The notes beneath the pieces are model-generated. The model was not told the origin of the DNA, did no database searches, and saw only the letters and a program-made list of their open reading frames with translations. Source: an uncultured Clostridia bacterium (GTDB lineage Bacteria > Bacillota > Clostridia > Christensenellales > UBA1242). Taken from it: a stretch of DNA of 9,269 nt. Positions within the stretch are counted from its first letter, which is position 1. Each line of letters begins with the position of its first letter. Shown here in pieces: positions 1-5,050 of the stretch. Location: contig CAKVCH010000012.1 in the NCBI GenBank assembly GCA_934725745.1, forward strand, positions 1 through 9,269, in the 5' to 3' direction. Made by a program: the position numbers and the translations under genes.

Positions 1-110
1 GTAAATATCCAAAAGTTATAACTATTAAAAAGATTTGTTCGGGTGCAAATATCACTCTTGAAGAGTTTTTCGCGCGCGACTATTTTAATGGAACGGATGA
101 TGTGTATTAG
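1..110 (+). CDS. C-terminal fragment of a small Cro/C1-type HTH protein
   Basis: The window begins inside this gene; reading starts at base 3 and gives 35 residues before a TAG stop. The piece reads KYPKVITIKKICSGANITLEEFF and then a short tail. This is the usual last-helix pattern of small XRE/Cro-C1 regulators (a helix, then 'GxxITLxEFF'), and it aligns with the 'RTLGLTVSEFF' segment of the next three genes. It is therefore probably a fourth, more diverged member of the same array. Its tail (ARDYFNGTDDVY) is shorter than the acidic tails of the downstream copies. The DNA-binding helices lie outside the window, so its binding specificity cannot be judged. The next gene starts 16 bases after the stop, which suggests co-transcription. 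Confidence 0.75.
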   Translation, partial: KYPKVITIKKICSGANITLEEFFARDYFNGTDDVY

Positions 111-126
111 TTAAACGGGAGCAAGT

Positions 127-369
127 ATGAAAGTTAGTAAGGCAATTTCAATTAGGATAAGAGAAATAATAAAAGAAAAAGACATTACTTTATACAGAAT
201 AGAAAAGAACGCCTGTATTCCACATTCAACTATGATGGATATTGTTAATGCTAAGCGTGAAAGTTGTAATGTTAAAACTTTGATTTTGATAATTAGGACT
301 CTTGGTTTAACTGTATCAGAATTCTTTGATGACCCTATTTTCGAGAGTGACGATTTGGAGATTGATTAA
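127..369 (+). CDS. Small Cro/C1-type HTH protein, array copy 1
   Basis: An 80-residue protein made almost only of a Cro/C1-type DNA-binding domain (the HTH_3/HTH_26 kind). Helix 1 is roughly residues 5-18 (RIREIIKEKD), helix 2 starts at 'TLYRIEKN', the recognition helix is about 32-42 (PHSTMMDIVNA), and the last helix includes 'TLILIIRTLGLTVSEFF' at 51-67. An acidic tail (ESDDLEID) follows. There is no ligand-binding or oligomerisation domain, so it probably acts as a small dimeric repressor or Cro-like protein. A GGGAG ribosome site lies 5 bases before the ATG. The next gene starts directly after the TAA, so the two are translationally coupled. It is 44% identical to copy 2 (35 of 80 positions by hand alignment). 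Its target is unknown. Confidence 0.85.
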   Translation: MKVSKAISIRIREIIKEKDITLYRIEKNACIPHSTMMDIVNAKRESCNVKTLILIIRTLGLTVSEFFDDPIFESDDLEID

Positions 370-612
370 ATGAAAGTATCGCAAGCGGTGGCAATGAGAA
401 TTAGAGAGATATTGGCTCAAAAGAATATGACACAATATCGACTAGAAATGAATTCTGGGTTGTCAAAAGGCACATTAACTTCTTTAATGTATGCTAGATA
501 TAAAGGCGTAAACTTAACAACTTTAATTACCGTAATAAGAACTCTTGGACTATCGGTCGACGACTTCTTTAAAAGTCCACTTTTTGATGAAGGCAATTTA
601 GATTGCGATTAG
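370..612 (+). CDS. Small Cro/C1-type HTH protein, array copy 2
   Basis: An 80-residue paralogue of copy 1 that aligns without gaps. Both share MKVS, RIREI, the T-x-Y-R-x-E start of helix 2 and IRTLGL-x-V-x-x-FF. Residues 29-47, which hold the turn and recognition helix (SKGTLTSLMYA here), keep only two identical residues with copy 1. The two therefore probably read different DNA sites while sharing a fold and perhaps a dimer interface. The ATG directly follows the stop of copy 1, and its ribosome site (GGAG, 357-360) lies inside the end of that gene, nine bases upstream. The acidic C-terminus (DEGNLDCD) is kept. No cofactor-binding or enzymatic domain is present. Function beyond DNA binding is unknown. 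Confidence 0.85.
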   Translation: MKVSQAVAMRIREILAQKNMTQYRLEMNSGLSKGTLTSLMYARYKGVNLTTLITVIRTLGLSVDDFFKSPLFDEGNLDCD

Positions 613-622
613 GGGTTAAAAT

Positions 623-871
623 ATGGTTTCACTAAATTATGCGTTTTCTACTCGAGTTAAAGAAATATTGAAAGAAAAGAAAATGACTCAATATAAATTG
701 GGTCAATTAACTGGACTGTATCATAGCACAATGACAGATATTTTAAGATGTAAATATCAAACACCAAATTTCAAAAATATGGCTCTAATTATTCGCGAAC
801 TTGGAATGAGTATGCAAGAATTTTTTGATAGTGACCTTTTTAATTTTGATAATTTAGAAATTGATGAGTAA
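623..871 (+). CDS. Small Cro/C1-type HTH protein, array copy 3
   Basis: An 82-residue paralogue with one extra residue before helix 1 and one after the tail. The pattern is the same: R-V-K-E-I-L in helix 1, 'TQYKLGQLTG' in helix 2, recognition helix 'YHSTMTDILR', then 'ALIIRELGMSMQEFF' and the acidic tail FDNLEIDE. Its recognition helix is closer to copy 1 (both have HSTM-x-DI), but helix 2 is closer to copy 2 (TQY). This mixture fits an array that has duplicated and diverged repeatedly. An AGGGG ribosome site (611-615) overlaps the stop of copy 2 and sits 7 bases before the ATG, which supports coupling. It is the last gene before a terminator. Its target and partner are unknown. Confidence 0.85.
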   Translation: MVSLNYAFSTRVKEILKEKKMTQYKLGQLTGLYHSTMTDILRCKYQTPNFKNMALIIRELGMSMQEFFDSDLFNFDNLEIDE

Positions 872-875
872 TTTT

Positions 876-905
876 AAGCATTAGGTATTCCCTAGTGCTT
901 TTTTA
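876..905 (+). terminator. Intrinsic terminator closing the HTH array
   Basis: A ten-base stem (AAGCATTAGG pairing with CCTAGTGCTT, including one U-G pair) with a five-base loop (TATTC). A T run follows directly. It begins five bases after the stop of array copy 3, so it ends the tandem HTH transcript and separates it from the next promoter. Confidence 0.85.
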
Positions 906-938
906 TGTGAAAAAAAATTAAAAAGTTGACATTCTTTG

Positions 939-967
939 TTGACTTTATTTTATTAACTTACTATAAT
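939..967 (+). promoter_or_regulatory. Sigma-70-type promoter of the small HTH_11 gene
   Basis: A -35 element TTGACT (939-944) and a perfect -10 TATAAT (962-967) are separated by 17 bases. Transcription would start near 974, about 45 bases before the chosen ATG. A second TTGACA at 926-931 is too far from the -10 to be used with it. Confidence 0.8.
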
Positions 968-975
968 ATTTTTAT

Positions 976-989
976 AGAACATATGTTCG
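976..989 (+). promoter_or_regulatory. LexA-type SOS operator (probable)
   Basis: The sequence AGAACATATGTTCG holds the perfect 12-base palindrome GAACATATGTTC. It differs from the Gram-positive LexA (DinR) consensus CGAAC-N4-GTTCG only in its first base. It sits immediately after the -10 box, over the likely start of transcription, where a bound repressor would block the promoter. An autoregulatory site for the downstream HTH protein is the main alternative. Confidence 0.65.
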
Positions 990-1018
990 ATAAAATAAAA
1001 GTCGACAAGGATAGAAAA

Positions 1019-1330
1019 ATGAAAAATTATCTTACATTTGCAATTTTGCTTGAACTATCAAAACACGAGTATATTCCCGCAAAAAATCTAGCGGACAAAT
1101 TTGAAATTTCTACGCGAAGCGTCTATCGATATTTGAACGAACTTGAAAGCGCGGGTATTCCCACTTTCACTAAAATTGGCAAAAACGGCGGAATTGGCAT
1201 AAAAAAGACATTTGCACTGGAATCTCTCACCTTAAATGAACAAGATAAAGATTTTTTAACAAATGTCATAAATACTTTAAACATTGACAAAGCCAAAAAG
1301 AATTATTTTAAGGATAAACTTGGATTGTAA
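1019..1330 (+). CDS. Small HTH_11 (DeoR/YafY-type) DNA-binding protein
   Basis: A 103-residue protein whose first ~60 residues match the HTH_11 winged-helix domain found at the N-terminus of YafY/WYL-type regulators: 'LLELSKHEYIPAKNLADKFEISTRSVYRYLNELESAGIPTFTKIGKNGGIGI'. The recognition helix is STRSVYRYLNELE and the wing has GKNGGIGI. The segment SLTLNEQDKDFL resembles the linker that normally precedes a WYL sensor domain, but the protein ends about 30 residues later, so no sensor is present. The ATG at 1019 is chosen because AAGGA (1007-1011) lies seven bases upstream; longer in-frame readings would start inside the promoter or operator. A LexA-like site suggests induction by DNA damage. 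Its target is unknown. Confidence 0.75.
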   Translation: MKNYLTFAILLELSKHEYIPAKNLADKFEISTRSVYRYLNELESAGIPTFTKIGKNGGIGIKKTFALESLTLNEQDKDFLTNVINTLNIDKAKKNYFKDKLGL

Positions 1331-1334
1331 TTTA

Positions 1335-1370
1335 AAAACACACCTTTTTAGTTTAAAAAAGGTGTGTTTT
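1335..1370 (+). terminator. Bidirectional-looking terminator between convergent genes
   Basis: A perfect 15-bp stem (AAAACACACCTTTTT with its complement) around a six-base loop, four bases after the HTH_11 gene. Because the arms carry A and T runs, it gives a hairpin followed by T residues on both strands. It can therefore also stop nrdG transcription arriving from the right. The 118 bases from here to the nrdG stop hold no gene that I can support. Confidence 0.85.
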
Positions 1371-1488
1371 CTGTTAATCACAAATAGTTTATTAAGAAGC
1401 GTCCAATTTTTAACAAATTCAAAATGTACTTTATTTTTTATCTTTCGTTTTAATATAATTTACTTTTATAAAGTCGACACAAAAGACA

Positions 1489-2166
1489 TTATAGCCCCCT
1501 AACATCGACATCCTTTATATATTTTCTTGCAACTTCTTGTGCCTTTAAATGTTCTTCTTTATTTTTAAGTGGCATATTTTTTTCGTTATACTCTACTTGT
1601 CTATATTTTTGAATACAATATTTCTTAGCCCCCGCAATAGATTTGCAAATCTTTTCTATATCTGATACTGACAAATCTGGCGAAAAAGTCGTTCTAAATT
1701 CGTAGTCAATATCCGAATTCATAAGTAGGTCAATGCTCTTTTTTACTTCTTCAATTAGCGGTTTTGAACAGACAATTTTTTCGTAATCTTCAAGGGGCGC
1801 TTTTATGTCCATTGCCACAAAATCAACGAGTTTTTGACCTAAAATGTCGGCTAATACATCACTTCGGGTTCCATTTGTGTCCAATTTGACACTATAACCA
1901 AGGCTCTTTAATGACTTTAAAAAGTCAATTAAATCGGGTTGCAAAGTTGGCTCCCCGCCCGACACAACGACCCCGTCCAAAAAATTTTTTCTTTCCCTTA
2001 AAAACGCCATCAATTTTTCTTGGTCGACCTTATTTTCGCCCGCATTAAGCAAATGCGAATTATGACAGTACCAACATTTAAAATTACATCCACGCGTAAA
2101 AATAACGCACGCTATTTTCCCTGGATAGTCAACAAATGAATTCCTTACAATTCCGCCAATAATCAT
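1489..2166 (-). CDS. nrdG: Anaerobic ribonucleoside-triphosphate reductase activating protein (radical SAM)
   Basis: A 225-residue radical-SAM activase that uses a [4Fe-4S] cluster and S-adenosylmethionine to generate the glycyl radical on NrdD. The cluster-binding motif is C27-N-F-K-C31-W-Y-C34 (CX3CX2C). The SAM-contacting GGEP motif is at 70-73 (VVSGGEPTLQP), followed by the strand LDTNGT (95-100). The opening 'GGIVRNSFVDYPGKIACVIFTRGCNFKC' is typical of the NrdG2-like branch (TIGR02495 type), which is longer than E. coli NrdG. AGGAG lies six bases before the ATG. It sits 183 bases downstream of nrdD on the same strand, and no promoter was found in the gap, so it probably depends on the nrdD promoter. 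The hairpin just ahead of it may lower its expression. Confidence 0.93.
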   Translation of the reverse strand: MIIGGIVRNSFVDYPGKIACVIFTRGCNFKCWYCHNSHLLNAGENKVDQEKLMAFLRERKNFLDGVVVSGGEPTLQPDLIDFLKSLKSLGYSVKLDTNGTRSDVLADILGQKLVDFVAMDIKAPLEDYEKIVCSKPLIEEVKKSIDLLMNSDIDYEFRTTFSPDLSVSDIEKICKSIAGAKKYCIQKYRQVEYNEKNMPLKNKEEHLKAQEVARKYIKDVDVRGL

Positions 2167-2185
2167 ATTTTTCTCCTAAGAGTCA

Positions 2186-2211
2186 AAAAGGCACAAATAA
2201 TAGTGCCTTTT
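2186..2211 (-). terminator. Terminator-like hairpin in the nrdD-nrdG gap
   Basis: A perfect nine-base stem (AAAAGGCAC with GTGCCTTTT) and an eight-base loop. On the minus strand it is followed by five T residues. It ends only about eight bases before the nrdG Shine-Dalgarno site (2173-2177), leaving no room for a separate nrdG promoter. It is therefore more likely a partial terminator or a transcript-stabilising hairpin than a full stop. The rest of the gap (2212-2349) is AT-rich and holds no gene I can support. Confidence 0.6.
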
Positions 2212-2349
2212 CGTTCTTTTATCTTAAACATTTTATATTTTACAACAAAATATCGATTCCGCTGTTTTACTTTAAAATAGCCTAGAATTTTGTTATGTTT
2301 TTATTTTGTCCGCCGAAATTTACGCTTGAAAACATATTATTTCAATATT

Positions 2350-4473
2350 TTAGTTCCTAAAATCGCTCAAAACATCTTCGATCTCATCTTCGTCAACAAC
2401 AAATTTCTTTCTATTCATATATTCGTCATATTTGCTGTCATTATAATCTTGAACAGGGCGCAAATATCCAACAACACGCGACCAAACTTCCGTCTTTTCA
2501 CCACATTCTGGGCATTCAAAATGTTCACCAGTAATATAACCATGTTTTTGGCAAACGCTAAATGTAGGTGTAATTGAAATATATGGCATTTTTGATGTCG
2601 TGAAAATCTTTTTGATAAGAGCCTTGCAAACATCCTTGTCTTCAATTCTTTCGCCTAGGTACAAGTGCAAAACTGTTCCGCCCGTGTAGAGAGATTGTAG
2701 TTCGTCTTGAAGTTCGACCACTTTAAAAATATCGTCCGTAAATTCGACTGGAATTTGCGTAGAATTTGTGTAACTAACAGCGTTTTTACCCGCAGTTATG
2801 ATGTCTGGGAAACGCTTTTTGTCGAGTTTTGCAAGTCTTGCGCTAACACCTTCTGCTGGAGTCGCTTCAAGGTTGTATTGGTTGCCCGTTTCTTGTTGAT
2901 ATTCAACCATTTTTTGCCTTAAATAGTTCATAACTTTAAGCGCAAATTTTTGTCCTTCTGGCGTCGTTATATCGTGTTCTTCGCCAAGGAAATTCTTTAA
3001 ACTCTCGTTCATCCCAACAATTCCGATTGTGTTAAAGTGGTTGGACCAATATCCGCCAGTACGCTTTTTGACATCTCTCAAATAGTAAGCGCAGTATGGA
3101 TAAAGTCCCTTCTCTGTTTGGCTTTCGACAACTTTTCTCTTGATTTCAAGCGAATTCTTAGCAATATCAGCATATTTTGAAAGCATCGCAAAGTATGCAC
3201 TTTCGTCTTCTGCCAAATACCCAATTCTTGGAAGATTGATTGTAACAACCCCAATTGAGCCCGTAAGTGGATTTGACCCAAAAAGTCCGCCACCACGCTT
3301 TCTAAGTTCAGACACATTTAGTCTTAATCTGCAACACATTGAAACTGCGTCTTCAGGCGAAAGGTCGCTATTAACAAAGTTCGCAAAGTATGGAATGCCA
3401 TATTTACAAGTGATGTCCATAATTTTATTTACAACTTCGCTATCCCAGTCAAGGTCTTTTGTGATGTTAATTGTTGGAATTGGGAATGTGAAAACTCTGC
3501 CGTTTGCATCGCCTTCAATCATAACATCGCAGAACGCTTTATTAATAATATCCATTTCCGCTTGATATTCGCCGTAAGTCGAATCTTGCATTTCGCCCCC
3601 AATAATGACAGGTTGGTCTTTCAAAGTCTTTGGGCAACGAATGTCAAGTGTTATATTTGAGAATGGGCATTGAAAACCGACTCTCGTTGGGACATTCATA
3701 TTGAACACAAATTCTTGCAAACATTGTTTGACTTGCTCGTACGACAAATTGTCTTTTCTGACAAAAGGTGCACAATAAGTGTCAAAACTACTCCACGCTT
3801 GCGCCCCAGCAGTCTCACCTTGGGTTGTGAAAGTCGCGTTTACAACTTGCCCCAAGAAACTTCTAAGGTGTTTTGCAGGTCTACTTGACATTTTTCTTGG
3901 AACGCCCGTAAAGCCGTCCGTCAAAATTTGTCTTAAATCCCAACCAACGCAGTACGCGCCAAAGAATCCAAGGTCGTGCAAATGCAAAGCCCCACTTTCG
4001 TGCGCTTCCTTAACTTCTTGTGGATAAATTTCGTTTAGCCAATAATTCTTTGTAAACGATTCTCTTACATAGTTGTTAAGTCCCGCAACGCTATGTTGCA
4101 TATTTGCATTTTCCTTAACGGCCCAGTCTGCGCTATCAAGATATTTTGTAAATAGGTCGATAGTCGCACCCGTCAAAGCATTAAGTTCCCTAGCACTTGT
4201 ACGCTTTTCCCTATAAAGAATAAACGCCTTCGCGACCTTTGCGTGCCTGTTTTCAATCAAAACTTTCTCAACAATGTCTTGGATTTCTTCAACAGTAGGC
4301 ATCCTTGTGCCAAACCTTGCTTCCGCAGTCTTTTCGACTTCAAGGGCAAGCCTTTCCGCGAGTTCCTTGTCGTGTCCATCACACGCGAGCGCTGCCTTAT
4401 AAATAGCGTTTGCTATCTTTTGTCTATCAAACTTCTCTATTTTTCCGTCTCTTTTTCTAACTTGTGTCAACAT
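2350..4473 (-). CDS. nrdD: Anaerobic (class III) ribonucleoside-triphosphate reductase
   Basis: A 707-residue glycyl-radical enzyme that reduces ribonucleoside triphosphates to deoxy forms for DNA synthesis without oxygen. An ATP-cone allosteric domain spans about 3-92 (VRKRDGKIEKFDRQKI... ILYREKR). The catalytic barrel follows, with active-site C175 (AYCVGWDL) and the finger-loop pair C380-C381 (SMCCRLRLN), where C381 matches the thiyl-radical cysteine. Near the C-terminus a zinc site is formed by C641, probably H644, C654 and C657. The glycyl radical is G669 in SRVVGYLRPVQ. The stretch after the glycine (DYNDSKYDEY) lacks the WN-x-GK-type pattern I would expect. AGGAG (4483-4487) lies nine bases before the ATG. 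The promoter carries NrdR boxes. Confidence 0.96.
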   Translation of the reverse strand: MLTQVRKRDGKIEKFDRQKIANAIYKAALACDGHDKELAERLALEVEKTAEARFGTRMPTVEEIQDIVEKVLIENRHAKVAKAFILYREKRTSARELNALTGATIDLFTKYLDSADWAVKENANMQHSVAGLNNYVRESFTKNYWLNEIYPQEVKEAHESGALHLHDLGFFGAYCVGWDLRQILTDGFTGVPRKMSSRPAKHLRSFLGQVVNATFTTQGETAGAQAWSSFDTYCAPFVRKDNLSYEQVKQCLQEFVFNMNVPTRVGFQCPFSNITLDIRCPKTLKDQPVIIGGEMQDSTYGEYQAEMDIINKAFCDVMIEGDANGRVFTFPIPTINITKDLDWDSEVVNKIMDITCKYGIPYFANFVNSDLSPEDAVSMCCRLRLNVSELRKRGGGLFGSNPLTGSIGVVTINLPRIGYLAEDESAYFAMLSKYADIAKNSLEIKRKVVESQTEKGLYPYCAYYLRDVKKRTGGYWSNHFNTIGIVGMNESLKNFLGEEHDITTPEGQKFALKVMNYLRQKMVEYQQETGNQYNLEATPAEGVSARLAKLDKKRFPDIITAGKNAVSYTNSTQIPVEFTDDIFKVVELQDELQSLYTGGTVLHLYLGERIEDKDVCKALIKKIFTTSKMPYISITPTFSVCQKHGYITGEHFECPECGEKTEVWSRVVGYLRPVQDYNDSKYDEYMNRKKFVVDEDEIEDVLSDFRN

Positions 4474-4502
4474 AAAATTTTTCTCCTTTTGTGTACGAGT
4501 CT

Positions 4503-4531
4503 AATTTAGCATACACAACATATTGTGTCAA
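4503..4531 (-). promoter_or_regulatory. nrdD promoter
   Basis: On the minus strand a perfect -35 TTGACA (4531-4526) is followed, after 17 bases, by TAAATT (4508-4503). The -10 is preceded by TGC, an extended -10 feature. The start of transcription would be near 4496, giving a short leader of about 23 bases. Confidence 0.75.
4513..4528. promoter_or_regulatory. NrdR box, promoter-proximal
   Basis: ACACAACATATTGTGT is a 16-base near-palindrome matching the NrdR box consensus (acaCwAtATaTwGtgt) at nearly every position. It overlaps the -35 element and spacer of the nrdD promoter. NrdR bound here would exclude RNA polymerase when dATP is high. The nrdR gene itself is not in the window. Confidence 0.85.
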
Positions 4532-4545
4532 CCAATTTTAACAAA

Positions 4546-4561
4546 ATACTATATATTGTGG
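4546..4561. promoter_or_regulatory. NrdR box, promoter-distal
   Basis: ATACTATATATTGTGG matches 14 of 16 positions of the NrdR consensus. Its start lies 33 bases from the start of the proximal box, about three helical turns, which is the paired arrangement NrdR normally needs for cooperative binding. Confidence 0.8.
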
Positions 4562-4609
4562 TAAGTTTGTACAAAGTGCACAAATTTTATTTTTGTAAGT
4601 TTGCACAAA
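4561..4609. repeat. Direct repeats with TTTGYRCAAA-like motifs upstream of nrdD
   Basis: GTAAGTTTGTACAAA (4561-4575) recurs as GTAAGTTTGCACAAA (4595-4609), with starts 34 bases apart. Between them is GTGCACAAA (4576-4584). The cores TTTGTACAAA (a perfect palindrome), GTGCAC and TTTGCACAAA look like related protein-binding sites placed next to the NrdR pair. I do not recognise the binding protein. Confidence 0.5.
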
Positions 4610-4945
4610 AAAATAAAAAATGAAAATAATTTCTTAAAATTTCTTGACTTTTCTTGTTCCACACCACAATTCGCTTATTAAAAGGATTTCGCAAAAATTG
4701 GTTATTAAAATTAAACTTTTTTCGCGACTTTCTTTTTCAAAAATAATCGGATTTTTGTCTATAAAGCTGTTTTTCTAGTTCAAAAAAACAAGTTTTTGTT
4801 CCATAAAAAAGGCTTCTACTTTTGTAAAAAAAACATCTTTTTTTTCATAAAAATTAACCACTTTTTAAAAAAATCTAATATAAAATCTATTTTCACACAA
4901 CTAGTTAAGTAAAAACACAAGCGATTGATAGTAAAGTACAAATTT
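4610..4945. other. AT-rich gene-free stretch with A/T tracts
   Basis: I see no supportable gene or RNA here. The stretch from about 4775 to 4875 carries repeated runs of 6-8 A or T residues, which may curve the DNA. It lies between the nrdD control region and the end of the protease gene. Confidence 0.5.
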
Positions 4946-4978
4946 TCAAAAAAAAAGAGGGTCAAGCAAACCGCCTTT
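4946..4978 (-). terminator. Terminator of the lipoprotein protease gene
   Basis: On the minus strand AAAGGCGG pairs with CCCTCTTT (one mismatch, one G-U pair) around a nine-base loop, followed by a run of nine T residues. It lies about 75 bases after the protease stop codon. Confidence 0.65.
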
Positions 4979-5050
4979 CCTTCTTTTAAAATACTTTTTG
5001 TTAAAAATATATCACTTTAATCTGTGATTTTTATTGTAAAGAAACCACAA

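Noticed and set aside
926..1018. Longer N-terminus for the HTH_11 protein
   Set aside because: It would place the start codon inside the promoter or LexA-like palindrome, without a ribosome site; AAGGA fits the ATG at 1019.
1431..1459. Plus-strand promoter-like pair (TTATTT and TATAAT)
   Set aside because: The -35 is weak, the DNA is AT-rich, and it would only read antisense into nrdG.
998..1480. AAAGTCGACA occurring near 1000 and 1470 as possible attachment sites
   Set aside because: The match is short and AT-flanked, and no integrase or other mobile gene lies between.
1284..1502. Open frame on the plus strand across the terminator and spacer
   Set aside because: It overlaps the HTH_11 gene, runs through the 15-bp hairpin, lacks a ribosome site and has a low-complexity Phe/Leu-rich translation.
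3140..4509. Several open frames on the plus strand opposite nrdD
   Set aside because: They are antisense shadows of a clearly homologous gene with no ribosome sites or domain patterns.
4770..4870. A/T-tract region as a CRISPR or repeat array
   Set aside because: The tracts differ in length and flanking sequence; there is no regular repeat-spacer pattern.
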